Source: Acidimicrobiia bacterium (GTDB taxonomy: Bacteria > Actinomycetota > Acidimicrobiia > Acidimicrobiales > SKKL01). From it: a DNA stretch of 60,667 bases. A program made the translations under genes and the position numbers. The stretch is taken from positions 1 to 60,667 of the forward strand of contig JAENWR010000009.1 in NCBI GenBank assembly GCA_016649895.1, read 5' to 3'. Below are positions 32,834-41,353 of the stretch, piece after piece; position 1 is the first letter of the stretch; each line of letters starts with the position of its first letter. The notes beneath the pieces were generated by a model. It made no database searches. It saw only the letters and a program-made list of their open reading frames with translations, and was not told the DNA's origin.

Positions 32834-33240
32834 CCGACGTCTTCGTCGACACCTCTGCGCTCTACGCGGCGCTCGATGCCGACGACGAGCACCATGGCGA
32901 GGCGTCCGAGGGTTGGGCCCGACTTCTGGATCGCATCGCCACCGGAGGTCTCACGGCTCACACCCACAGCGGCGTCGTCGTCGAGGTCACAGCACTCGTC
33001 CAGCGGCGCCTCGGGCTCGACGCCGCCCGAGCCCTCCACGACCGCCTTCTACCCGTCGTCGAGATCAGGTGGCTCGACCAGCGCCTCCACGAACGGGCGC
33101 TGGCTGCGCTCCTCGCCGCCGGACGTCGCGATGCGAGCCTCGTCGACTGGACCTCGTTCGAGCTGATGCGGGAGCTGAGGATCGACCAGGCGTTCGCGTT
33201 CGATGACGACTTCGCCGGCCAGGGCTTCGTCAGCTGGTAG
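32830..33240 (+). CDS. PIN-domain toxin (VapC-like)
   Basis: A 136-residue Mg-dependent ribonuclease. Acidic site residues appear in VFVDTSALYAALDADD, in the central VVVEVTAL, in ASLVDWTSFELMREL, and near the end in AFAFDDDFAGQGF. This is the usual PIN spacing. Coupled to the RHH antitoxin by a four-base overlap, so it is made only with it. Target RNA unknown. Confidence 0.87.
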   Translation: MTDVFVDTSALYAALDADDEHHGEASEGWARLLDRIATGGLTAHTHSGVVVEVTALVQRRLGLDAARALHDRLLPVVEIRWLDQRLHERALAALLAAGRRDASLVDWTSFELMRELRIDQAFAFDDDFAGQGFVSW

Positions 33241-33270
33241 GTCGGGGTACCCGGTGGGTAGGCCTCGTCC

Positions 33271-33795
33271 ATGCGACCGATCCGCACCTTCGGCCACGGC
33301 ACCCTCGCTGCCGACGAGATCGTCGAGGTGCTGCGCACTGGTGGCATCGAGGTCATCGCCGACGTGCGCCGCTACCCGGGCAGCCGTCGCCACCCCCACG
33401 TCGCACGCGAGGCGATGGAGGTGTGGCTGCCGGAGGCGGGCATCGAGTACCGGTGGATCCCCGAGCTCGGTGGACGTCGTCGGCCCCGTCCCGATTCGCC
33501 GCACGTGGCATGGCGCGTCGCGCAGTTCCGTGCCTACGCCGACCACATGGAGAGCGAGGAGTTCGCTGCTGGTCTGACGACCCTCGCCGACATGGCGGCC
33601 GATCGGCAGGTGGCGGTGATGTGCTCGGAGGCGGTGTGGTGGCGGTGCCACCGTCGACTGGTCGCCGACCACCTGGTCCTCGTCGAGCGCCGAGAGGTCG
33701 AGCACCTCTTCCACGATGGGCGACTCGTGCCCCACGACCCGTTGGCCGAAGCGCGCGAGGACGAGGGCCGAGTCGTCTACGACCTCGTGGGGTAG
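33271..33795 (+). CDS. DUF488 family protein
   Basis: A 174-residue cytosolic protein of the DUF488 family. Marks are TFGHGTLAADEIVEVLR, VIADVRRYPGSRRHPH, and AVMCSEAVWWRCHRRLVADH, the family's conserved Cys plus CHR motif. Biochemical function is unknown. It lies 30 bases after the PIN toxin and converges on the methyltransferase gene with one base between them. Confidence 0.87.
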   Translation: MRPIRTFGHGTLAADEIVEVLRTGGIEVIADVRRYPGSRRHPHVAREAMEVWLPEAGIEYRWIPELGGRRRPRPDSPHVAWRVAQFRAYADHMESEEFAAGLTTLADMAADRQVAVMCSEAVWWRCHRRLVADHLVLVERREVEHLFHDGRLVPHDPLAEAREDEGRVVYDLVG

Positions 33796-33796
33796 C

Positions 33797-34885
33797 TCAG
33801 GGCTTCAGCTCGAGGACCATGTTGAACGGTGTCTCGGCCACCCTGCGCACCGATGAGAAGCCGGCCGCGGTGGCGACATCTCGTAGGCGGGCCTCGCCGG
33901 CCTGAGCGCCGAGCGCCGCCCCAACGTCCTGGGAGAGCGAGCCCGGCGTGCAGAGGAGCGTCGAGAAGCCGTAGTAGGCGGCGCCCACGGGGTTGAGGTT
34001 CTCCTCGATCGTGTCACCGGCCATGGGCTCGACGAGCATGACGGAGCCGGTCGGTGACAGCTCCGCTCGGATGTGGGCCAGCGACCCGACGGGGTCGCCC
34101 ATGTCGTGGAGGCAGTCGAAGAAGCACACGAGGTCGAAGGGCCCGCGGATCTCGCGAGCGGGACGCGCTTCGAACGAGATGTGATCGACGACTCCCGCGG
34201 CGGCGGCCCGCTCGCGAGCGGTCACGATCGAGCCCTCGTGGGCGTCGAAGCCGGTGAAGGTCGACGCCGGGAAGGCTTCGGCCATCAGGATCGTCGATGC
34301 CCCCAAGCCGCAGCCGACGTCGGCGACGCGGGCCCCGGCGGTCAGTTGCGCGTGCGCCCCGTCGAGCGCCGGCAGCCACGTCCCGACCAGGTTGGCCAGG
34401 TAGCCGGGACGGAAGAACCGCTCGCATCCCTCGAACAGGTCGTGGTGGTGCTCGCCCCATCCCACGCCCTCACCGGTGCGGAACGCATCGGCCAGGCGGT
34501 CGGTGGAGTGCACCGAGGCCAGCGCGGTCTCGAACGCGCCGATGACGCAGGCCGGGCTGGTCTCATCGGTGAGCACGACTGCGTGCTCGTCGGACAGGGC
34601 GAAGCGCCCGTCACCCTCGTAGGAGATGTAGCCGGTGGCCGCTTGTGCCGACAGCCACTCCCGCACGTAGCGCTCGACGGTTCCCGTGCGGGTGGCGAGC
34701 TCTGCCGCGGTGAGGGGTCCGGCGCCGGCCATGGCTCGGTACAGCCCGAGCCGGTCGCCGAGCACGATCATCGACCCGCCGAGGACGGTGCCGACGTCGG
34801 CCACGGCGCGGTGCACGAACGCCATGAGGGTCTCCTCGTCGATGGCCGGGGTGGGGGCGGAGGGGTTGGCGGTGGTCGCAGTCAT
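33797..34885 (-). CDS. SAM-dependent methyltransferase with N-terminal winged helix
   Basis: A 362-residue class I methyltransferase. Residues about 15-110 form a winged-helix dimerisation part (AFVHRAVADVGTVLGGSMIV, then LATRTGTVERYVREWL), as in small-molecule O-methyltransferases. The SAM site is VADVGCGLGASTILMAEAFP, followed by FTGFDAHEGSI and DLVCFFDCLHDMGDP. Substrate unknown. It is transcribed away from a TetR regulator with a palindrome between them, so it belongs to that locus. Confidence 0.87.
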   Translation of the reverse strand: MTATTANPSAPTPAIDEETLMAFVHRAVADVGTVLGGSMIVLGDRLGLYRAMAGAGPLTAAELATRTGTVERYVREWLSAQAATGYISYEGDGRFALSDEHAVVLTDETSPACVIGAFETALASVHSTDRLADAFRTGEGVGWGEHHHDLFEGCERFFRPGYLANLVGTWLPALDGAHAQLTAGARVADVGCGLGASTILMAEAFPASTFTGFDAHEGSIVTARERAAAAGVVDHISFEARPAREIRGPFDLVCFFDCLHDMGDPVGSLAHIRAELSPTGSVMLVEPMAGDTIEENLNPVGAAYYGFSTLLCTPGSLSQDVGAALGAQAGEARLRDVATAAGFSSVRRVAETPFNMVLELKP

Positions 34886-34903
34886 GGTGGATCTCGCTTT
34901 CGT

Positions 34904-34995
34904 TCGGTCGCTCGACCGACAGCGTGCTCGCAGTGATCCATCCTTGTCAAGGGGCAAAACCTGTGGCACGGTGAGGCAGCCGATCGACCGACCGA
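34904..34995. promoter_or_regulatory. Candidate TetR operators with repeated CGACCGA motifs
   Basis: A perfect 16-bp palindrome, TCGGTCG-CT-CGACCGA (34904-34919), lies 19 bases upstream of the methyltransferase ATG. Nearer to tetR the half-site CGACCGA occurs twice, overlapping, at 34985-34991 and 34989-34995. One TetR dimer could control both divergent transcripts. Confidence 0.55.
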
Positions 34996-35013
34996 GGGGT
35001 AGAGCAGGATCCG

Positions 35014-35640
35014 ATGGCCACCGCCGAGACCGTTACCGAGACCCGCACAGCGATCATCGACGCCGCCCGCTCCCTGCTGCGCACCGATGGCCACACCGGG
35101 ATCTCCACCCGGAAGGTCGCCGAAGCCGCCGGCGTTCCGCTCAGCCAGCTCCACTACCACTTCGGTTCGAAGGAGGGATTGTTGCTCGCAGTCCTCGCCG
35201 CCGAGAACGAGCGCCTCCTCGACCGCCAGGCCCGCATGTACTCCTCGGACCGACCCCTGTGGCAGCGCTACGAGCAGGCATGCGACTTCCTCGACGAGGA
35301 CGTCGAGTCCGGTTATGTGCGCGTCCTGCAGGAGATGATCGCCCAGGGCTGGACCAACTCTGCGGTCGGGGCCGCGGTCCGCGACCTCCTCACCGGCTGG
35401 TACACCCTGCTGACCGATGTCGCCGAGGAGGCCGAGGCGCGGTTCGGCAGCCTCGGGCCGTTCACGGCTCGCGAACTGGCCACCCTCATCGGCAACGCGT
35501 TCATGGGCTCCGAGGCCCTCATCCTCCTCGGCTTCGACCGCGACGAGCTGCCCGTGCGCGCTGCGCTGCGCCGGGTCGGCATCCTCATCCGCCAACTAGA
35601 GGACGGCCAAGGAGGCCCCGATGCGCGCCCGACGACCTGA
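35014..35640 (+). CDS. TetR-family regulator
   Basis: A 208-residue repressor. The helix-turn-helix is at residues about 10-60 (ETRTAIIDAARSLLRTDGHT, then STRKVAEAAGVPLSQLHYHF with the family's YHF signature). The rest is the ligand-binding helical core. Its 3' end overlaps the start of the fusion gene by 20 bases, so they are one transcript. The divergent methyltransferase and the palindromes between them suggest a three-gene unit switched on by a small ligand. Confidence 0.9.
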   Translation: MATAETVTETRTAIIDAARSLLRTDGHTGISTRKVAEAAGVPLSQLHYHFGSKEGLLLAVLAAENERLLDRQARMYSSDRPLWQRYEQACDFLDEDVESGYVRVLQEMIAQGWTNSAVGAAVRDLLTGWYTLLTDVAEEAEARFGSLGPFTARELATLIGNAFMGSEALILLGFDRDELPVRAALRRVGILIRQLEDGQGGPDARPTT

Positions 35641-37738
35641 CCGAGCCAGCACCACCGAGCGAGACGGCGTACGGCTCGCCTACGAGGTCCACGGCGACGA
35701 CCACGACCCCACCGTCCTGCTCATGCCGACGTGGTCGATCCTCCACTCGCGCTTCTGGAAGGCCCAGGTGCCCTACCTCTCGCGGCACTACCGCGTCGTC
35801 ACCTTCGACGGACGCGGGTCCGGGAGGTCAGGGCGTCCGGTTGGCCCCGCCGCCTACGTCGAGCACCACTACGCCGACGACGCCGCGGCCGTCATGGAGG
35901 CCACGGGCACCGAGCGTGCGGTGGTGGTCGGCCTGTCGTGCGGCGCCACATACGGAGTTCACCTCGCCGCCCGCCACCCCGATCGAGTGGCTGCGCTGAT
36001 CGCCATCGGGCCGGCGTGCGGCTTCTCGATGAGCGCTCCCGAACGAGGGCAGTACGCGTGGGACGCCGATCTCGACACCACGGAGGGGTGGGCGAAGTAC
36101 AACCGGAGGTACTGGCTGGAGGGCGACTACGACGACTTCCTCCGCTTCTTCTTCTCGAGGATGTTCACCGAGCCCCACTCGACCAAGCAGATCGAGGACG
36201 CAGTGGGGTGGGGGCACGAGATCGACCCGTCCACCCTGGCCGACACCACTGAAGCCCGCCTTGGATGCGAGGGCGTCACCTGCGCTCCGGTCGAGGCGGT
36301 GTGCGCGCAGGTGCGCTGCCCGGTCGTGGTCGTGCACGGCGACGACGACGGCATTCAGCCCCACGCGGTCGGCGAGCGGTTGGCCGAGCTCACCGGCGGC
36401 TCCCTGACCACCATCGGTGGCGGAGGCCACGGCCTCCCTTCACGCAACCCCGTGTTCATCAACCGACTGATCCGCGACGTGGTCGAGCGCACCCGACCTG
36501 TCGCGCCGCGCACCCGCACCACGTGGACGCGCGCGCTTGCCCGCCCGAGGCGCGCCCTGTACCTGTCGTCGGCCATCGGGCTCGGCCACGCCCGGCGCGA
36601 CGTCGCCATCGCCCAGGAGCTTCGCCGCCACCACCCCGACCTCCAGGTCGACTGGCTGGCCCAGCACCCCGTCACCACCGTCCTCGAAGGGGCCGGCGAG
36701 TGCGTCCATCCGGCGTCGGCCCACCTGGCCAGCGAGTCGGCCCACATCGAGGACGAGTGCGCTGAACACGACCTCCACGCGTTCCAGGCCATCCGGCGCA
36801 TGGACGAGATCCTCGTCGCCAACTTCATGGTCTTCCACGATGTGGTCGAGGCCGGGCACTACGACCTCGTGATCGCCGACGAGGCCTGGGAGGTCGACCA
36901 CTTCCTCCACGAGAACCCCGAGCTCAAGCGCTTCGCATACGCCTGGATGACCGACTTCGTCGGGTGGCTCCCGATGCCCGACGGCGGTGAGGACGAGGCG
37001 CGCCTGACAGCTGACTACAACGCCGAGATGATCGAGCAGAGGGCCCGGTTCGGCCGCCTGCGCGATCGCTCGATCTTCGTTGGCGACCCCGACGACGTCG
37101 TACCCGACAGCTTCGGCCCGGGGCTGCCGGACATCGCGGAGTGGACGCGCTCGCAGTTCGACTTCGCCGGGTACGTCACGGGATTCGAACCGGTCACCGA
37201 CCGGGAGGCACTGCGCGACGAGCTCGGGCTGCGTGCCGACGAGCGCCTCTGCGTCGTCACCGTCGGTGGCTCGGGTGTCGGCCAGCCGCTCCTGCACCGG
37301 ATCCTCGACGCCGTTCCCGCGGTGCGGCGCCACCTCCCCGAGGTCCGGTTCCTGGTCGCAGCCGGACCGCGCATCGACCCGGCGTCGCTCCCTCGCCGGC
37401 GTGGTGTCACGGTCCGGTCCTACATCCCCGACCTTCACCGGTACCTGGCGGCGTGCGACATCGCCATCGTCCAGGGCGGCCTCACCACGTGCATGGAGCT
37501 CACCGCCAACCGGCGTCCGTTCATCTACGTACCGCTCCGCCACCACTTCGAGCAGAACATCCACGTGCGCCACCGGCTCGAGCGGTACCGGGCCGGCCGC
37601 TGCCTGCCGTACGACGAGCTCGACGCCGACACCCTGGTGGCAGCGATGGTCGACGAGCTGCGCCGGCCGCTCGACTACCGGCCCGTGGCCACCGACGGGG
37701 CGGCACGCGCCGCTGAGCTGCTGGCGCCGCTGCTGTAG
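35621..37738 (+). CDS. Alpha/beta hydrolase fused to a MurG/UGT-type glycosyltransferase
   Basis: A 705-residue two-domain protein. Residues about 10-295 are an alpha/beta hydrolase with nucleophile Ser106 (GLSCG), acid around Asp242 (VVHGDDDGIQP) and His270 (GGGGHGL). Residues about 308-705 are a GT-B glycosyltransferase: LYLSSAIGLGHARRDVAIAQ at the start, VTVGGSGVGQPLLHRIL, and the donor-site segment QGGLTTCMELTANRRPF near the C-terminus. The two parts join without a break or overlap in the frame. It may hydrolyse an ester and glycosylate the product, or act on a sugar ester. Substrate is unknown. The ATG lies inside the tetR end. Confidence 0.85.
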   Translation: MRARRPDRASTTERDGVRLAYEVHGDDHDPTVLLMPTWSILHSRFWKAQVPYLSRHYRVVTFDGRGSGRSGRPVGPAAYVEHHYADDAAAVMEATGTERAVVVGLSCGATYGVHLAARHPDRVAALIAIGPACGFSMSAPERGQYAWDADLDTTEGWAKYNRRYWLEGDYDDFLRFFFSRMFTEPHSTKQIEDAVGWGHEIDPSTLADTTEARLGCEGVTCAPVEAVCAQVRCPVVVVHGDDDGIQPHAVGERLAELTGGSLTTIGGGGHGLPSRNPVFINRLIRDVVERTRPVAPRTRTTWTRALARPRRALYLSSAIGLGHARRDVAIAQELRRHHPDLQVDWLAQHPVTTVLEGAGECVHPASAHLASESAHIEDECAEHDLHAFQAIRRMDEILVANFMVFHDVVEAGHYDLVIADEAWEVDHFLHENPELKRFAYAWMTDFVGWLPMPDGGEDEARLTADYNAEMIEQRARFGRLRDRSIFVGDPDDVVPDSFGPGLPDIAEWTRSQFDFAGYVTGFEPVTDREALRDELGLRADERLCVVTVGGSGVGQPLLHRILDAVPAVRRHLPEVRFLVAAGPRIDPASLPRRRGVTVRSYIPDLHRYLAACDIAIVQGGLTTCMELTANRRPFIYVPLRHHFEQNIHVRHRLERYRAGRCLPYDELDADTLVAAMVDELRRPLDYRPVATDGAARAAELLAPLL

Positions 37739-37807
37739 ACGGCCGGGGGGAGAACGGGCGTTCGGCCACGGTGCCGCACAGCCATGGCGATGTGAGGAGG
37801 CCATCCG

Positions 37808-39601
37808 CTACCCCATCCCGGCGGCCAGTGCACCGACCTGACGGGTTCCCTTGGCTGTGAGCCGATACGCCATGGCTGGGTCAAACGGGTTGCTCCTCGT
37901 CGGCTCGATCAGCTGCTGATCCAGTGCAGCGTCGATCCAGCGTTTCCGGGATGTCGGAGACTTGAGCCCCAGGGCTTTGCCGATCTCGGTGGCCCGCAGT
38001 TCTGTGGTCGGGCTCGCGGCGATCGCGGCGAGCAGCTCGGGAACCCGATCCGTGCCGCGCCTTCCACGCTGCGTACTGTCAGCGCCGGCGGCTTCGGGCC
38101 GTGTGGCGAGGAACCACGCCGGGGCCATCCGGCTCCTCGAACGGGTGAGTAGCCCGGCGGTCTCAAGATCGTGGAGAACGACGGCAGCGTCTTCGACCGA
38201 AGCTCCTGCGAGAGCGCGAGCGATGAACCGGGCGTCAACCGGCACATCAGCCCATGGGTTGAGAACGGTCTCATCCCCCAGACCTGCGACTCGGTGGATG
38301 ACGCTCAGCGCACGGTGCTGGTCGGCGCTGAGCGTGACGTTCGCGGCGTCGGCAAGCGCCTTTGCCGGGGCCGGGTCGATCGAGCGTCGTGCCATCGTCA
38401 CCTGGAACGAGGTGGGCAGGTCGGCGAACATCGCTGGCAGCGTTCCCGCAGCGCGACACGCCCGGTCGGCGAGCGCGATGCCGACGTTCTGCCCTTCGAC
38501 GATCCGGGCACCAGCCGGGGTGCGCAGCTGCTCACAGATGCGCACGAGCGTGAGGTTTCGTAGCCCGTTCCGAGCGCCGAGGCCGAGCAGCGCCGGGTCG
38601 TTGGACACGTGGATACCGCCAGGGCTCGTGACGACAACAGCGTCGTGGGACAGCTCGATGAGCCCCGCCGTGTCGTCGGCGGCGAAGCTCCGGTGGACGA
38701 GCGCGTTCGAGATGATCTCTCGCAGTGCTTCGAGCGGAACATCGGTGTCGTCGAACAGCCCGCCGTGACGGAACACCTGGACCGTCCCCATTTGCTGGCG
38801 AAGCCAGCTGAGGGCGTCGTCGAGCAGCTCACCGATGGTTCCTTCCAGGTGCTCACCGGAGTGGCGTGTGCCTGGCGGGTCCGCTGGCGTGGGGTGCCGG
38901 CGCACCGTCATCCGCGCTGACGGCGAGTACCGCTGCGGTAGTCGGCCCAACGCGAGGAGCCCCGCCAACGTCAACGATCGGTTGTCGGTCACACCGGACG
39001 CCTCGAGGATCTGCGCATCAGCCAAGCCCGCCGAGCGTTCTGACCTCGTCCGCTGCTGTGCGCAGAACTCCGCGGCTGCTGCCGCGTCGAGGACAGCACC
39101 GTCGGGTGCCGGTTTCGCGCTGTGGTCGTGGCCGGAACGTACGGCGAGCATGGCGTCGACCTCAGAGCTACGGAGGCGCTGGTCGGAGTCACCAACGCGG
39201 ATGAACGACGAGGCGTGCGGACCCGAAAGTCGCCGATGGCAGGGCCGCTGGGTCCGAGGTAGTGATTCGATCTCGGCGACGACCACTGCACCTTCGGGTA
39301 GTTGGATGGTGGCGATCACTGGCCTCAGCGGTGGTTCGAGCTCTGCGCACTCGCTTTGGAGGTTCGAGGTTGTTCGGCCAGGGTCGTCGACCCCGGTGAC
39401 TGTGAACTGTCCGTCGCCTTCGTCGACGCCGAGCAGCAGGGTGCCGCCCACACCGTTCGCGAACGCCGACAGCGTCTCCCACGTCGTCTGCGGCAGTGCC
39501 GTTCGGGCACGCTTGGCTTCCACGAGCTGGGTGTCGGATCCGACACCCCTCAGCTCTTCGAGCATCGCGGTCAACGCTGCCTCGTCCAACATGGTCTTCA
39601 C
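37808..39601 (-). CDS. AlbA_2/Schlafen-type ATP-binding protein, putative regulator or defence factor
   Basis: A 597-residue protein. AlbA_2 domain at about 5-150 (LVEAKRARTALPQTTWETLS, then FANGVGGTLLLGVDEGDG). The central part leads into a GHKL-type ATPase motif at 291-306 (EALREIISNALVHRSF) and VVVTSPGGIHVSNDP. The C-terminal part is winged-helix-like (LRATEIGKALGLKSPTSRKR). This layout is seen in predicted transcription regulators and in some phage-defence proteins. GTG 39601 or ATG 39592 are both possible starts. The promoter region upstream contains six copies of a 12-bp repeat, unlike any other gene here. Confidence 0.82.
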   Translation of the reverse strand: MKTMLDEAALTAMLEELRGVGSDTQLVEAKRARTALPQTTWETLSAFANGVGGTLLLGVDEGDGQFTVTGVDDPGRTTSNLQSECAELEPPLRPVIATIQLPEGAVVVAEIESLPRTQRPCHRRLSGPHASSFIRVGDSDQRLRSSEVDAMLAVRSGHDHSAKPAPDGAVLDAAAAAEFCAQQRTRSERSAGLADAQILEASGVTDNRSLTLAGLLALGRLPQRYSPSARMTVRRHPTPADPPGTRHSGEHLEGTIGELLDDALSWLRQQMGTVQVFRHGGLFDDTDVPLEALREIISNALVHRSFAADDTAGLIELSHDAVVVTSPGGIHVSNDPALLGLGARNGLRNLTLVRICEQLRTPAGARIVEGQNVGIALADRACRAAGTLPAMFADLPTSFQVTMARRSIDPAPAKALADAANVTLSADQHRALSVIHRVAGLGDETVLNPWADVPVDARFIARALAGASVEDAAVVLHDLETAGLLTRSRSRMAPAWFLATRPEAAGADSTQRGRRGTDRVPELLAAIAASPTTELRATEIGKALGLKSPTSRKRWIDAALDQQLIEPTRSNPFDPAMAYRLTAKGTRQVGALAAGMG

Positions 39602-39620
39602 CGTTCAGTCTGTGCGCCGT

Positions 39621-39758
39621 CCGAACCTTACATGGAGGGGAGGGTGTAAGGTTCGGGTGTAAGGCTCGGTAGAGGATCCAGGTATGCCGAGTTGGAAGGC
39701 CTTTTCCGAACCTTACACCTACCGGGCACGGGGTGTAAGGTTCGGGTGTAAGGTTCTC
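39621..39758. repeat. Two-module array of a 12-bp repeat (TGTAAGGTTCGG)
   Basis: Six copies lie between the AlbA_2 gene and metG. Module A: CCGAACCTTACA at 39621-39632 (inverted), TGTAAGGTTCGG at 39645-39656, TGTAAGGCTCGG at 39658-39669. Module B: inverted copy at 39706-39717, TGTAAGGTTCGG at 39734-39745, TGTAAGGTTCTC at 39747-39758. In each module the direct copies are 13 bp apart. This looks like a multi-site operator, probably for the adjacent AlbA_2 protein. Confidence 0.8.
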
Positions 39759-39768
39759 GCTTCAAGCA

Positions 39769-39793
39769 GGTTGGGCACGTGCTCAGCCCAACC
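39769..39793. other. Hairpin/inverted repeat upstream of metG
   Basis: GGTTGGGC (39769-39776) pairs perfectly with GCCCAACC (39786-39793) around a 9-nt loop. It lies between the repeat array and the metG -10 box, with no T-run. It may be an operator or shield metG from read-through. Confidence 0.35.
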
Positions 39794-39807
39794 ATGGGCA
39801 CCCCTCG

Positions 39808-39813
39808 TAAGCT
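39808..39813 (+). promoter_or_regulatory. Candidate -10 box (TAAGCT) of metG
   Basis: TAAGCT ends eight bases before the metG ATG at 39822, consistent with a leaderless transcript. It lies 50 bases beyond the last copy of the 12-bp repeat. Confidence 0.5.
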
Positions 39814-39821
39814 GGCGATCT

Positions 39822-41351
39822 ATGCCCGATCGCTTCTTCGTGACCACGCCGATCTACTACGTGAACGACGCGCCCCACATCGGGCACGCCTACACCACGG
39901 TCATCGCCGACGCGGTGGCGCGGTGGCACCGCCTGAAGGGCGATGAGGTCTTCTTCCTCACCGGCACCGACGAGCACGGACTCAAGGTGAAGCGCTCGGC
40001 CGACGAGGCCGGCGTCACCCCCATCGAGCAGGCCGACCTCAACTCGGCCCGGTTCCGCGAGGTGTGGGACTCGCTCGGCATCTCCTACGACGACTTCATC
40101 CGCACCACCGAACCTCGGCACCACCAGTCGGTGCAGGCACTCCTCCAGGCCGTCTACGACAACGGCTACATCGAGAAGGGCACCTACGAGGGGCTCTACT
40201 GCGTGTCGTGCGAGGCGTACTACAACGAGGACGACTTGGTCGACGGCAACTGCCCCATCCACGGCCGGCCCGTCGAGACGCTCCGCGAGGACAACTACTT
40301 CTTCAAGCTCTCGGCCTTCGCCGACCGCCTCGATGAGTGGCTCAGCTCCGACGAGGGTGCGGTCATCCCCGATGGCAAGCGCCGCGAGGCGCTCGGGCTG
40401 GTGCGCGGCGGCCTCGACGACGTGTCGATCACCCGCACCTCGCTCGACTGGGGCGTCACGGTCCCCTGGGATCCCGAGCACGTCTTCTACGTCTGGTACG
40501 ACGCGCTCATCAACTACGTCACCGCCATCGGCTACGGGGTTGACGACGAGCGCTTCGCCCGCTGGTGGCCCCACACCCTGCACCTCCTCGCCAAGGACAT
40601 CCTGCGGTTCCACTGCGTCTACTGGCCGGCGTTGCTCATGGCTGCGGGGGTCGAGCCGCTGCCGCGCTTCGCAGTGCACGGCTACCTGCTCCTCGGCGGG
40701 GAGAAGTTGTCGAAGACGGTGCACGGGCCGGCGCGGCTCACCGACATCGCTCCGGCGCGCCTCGTCGAGGACTTCGGCGTCGACGGCTTCCGCTACCACC
40801 TGTTGCGCGACACACCGTTCGGTCCCGACGGCGACTTCTCCTATGAGGGGATGGTCACCCGCTACAACTCCGACCTCGCCAACAACCTGGGCAACCTGTT
40901 CTCGCGGGTGGCGACGGTGGTGGCGAAGAAGTGCGGTGGCATCGGCCCGGCGCCGCGCCTCGACAGCCCGCTCGCCGAGGTCGTGGCCGGTGCGTACACC
41001 GACGCGGCCGCCGCGTGGGACGGCGTGGCTCCCTCCATCGCCATCGACGCCACCTGGCGGATCGTGCGCGAGACCAACGCCTACCTCGAGGCGAACGAGC
41101 CGTGGAAGTCCGATCCCGGACCCGAGGTCGACGCGGTCCTGGGCGACGCCGTCGAGGCGCTGCGGGCGGTGGCCATCCTCGCCTGCCCGGTCATCCCCAC
41201 CACGTGCGACGCGATCTGGGGGCGGCTCGGGCTCGAGGGCAGCCCGCGCGACCAGCGGGTGCCCGACGCCGTCGCCTGGGGCCAATACCCCGGGGGCCTG
41301 CCGGTGGTGAAGGGCGACGGGCTCTTCCCCCGCATCCAGTCGGCGGGCTGA
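39822..41351 (+). CDS. metG: Methionyl-tRNA synthetase
   Basis: Charges tRNA-Met; essential. The 509 residues have the HIGH motif in TPIYYVNDAPHIGHAYT, the connective-peptide region with CVSCEAYYNEDDLVDGNCP (zinc-type cysteines), and the KMSKS loop as GGEKLSKTVHG, where KLSKT replaces the usual residues. The anticodon-binding helical domain follows from about residue 360. There is no C-terminal EMAP-like dimerisation domain, as in mycobacterial MetG. ATG 39822 begins the conserved MPDRFFVTTPIYY. tatD follows two bases after the stop. Confidence 0.95.
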   Translation: MPDRFFVTTPIYYVNDAPHIGHAYTTVIADAVARWHRLKGDEVFFLTGTDEHGLKVKRSADEAGVTPIEQADLNSARFREVWDSLGISYDDFIRTTEPRHHQSVQALLQAVYDNGYIEKGTYEGLYCVSCEAYYNEDDLVDGNCPIHGRPVETLREDNYFFKLSAFADRLDEWLSSDEGAVIPDGKRREALGLVRGGLDDVSITRTSLDWGVTVPWDPEHVFYVWYDALINYVTAIGYGVDDERFARWWPHTLHLLAKDILRFHCVYWPALLMAAGVEPLPRFAVHGYLLLGGEKLSKTVHGPARLTDIAPARLVEDFGVDGFRYHLLRDTPFGPDGDFSYEGMVTRYNSDLANNLGNLFSRVATVVAKKCGGIGPAPRLDSPLAEVVAGAYTDAAAAWDGVAPSIAIDATWRIVRETNAYLEANEPWKSDPGPEVDAVLGDAVEALRAVAILACPVIPTTCDAIWGRLGLEGSPRDQRVPDAVAWGQYPGGLPVVKGDGLFPRIQSAG

Positions 41352-41353
41352 CC

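Noticed and set aside
39621-39758. CRISPR array
   Set aside because: Repeats are 12 bp, in both orientations, with spacers of 1-37 bases and no cas genes.
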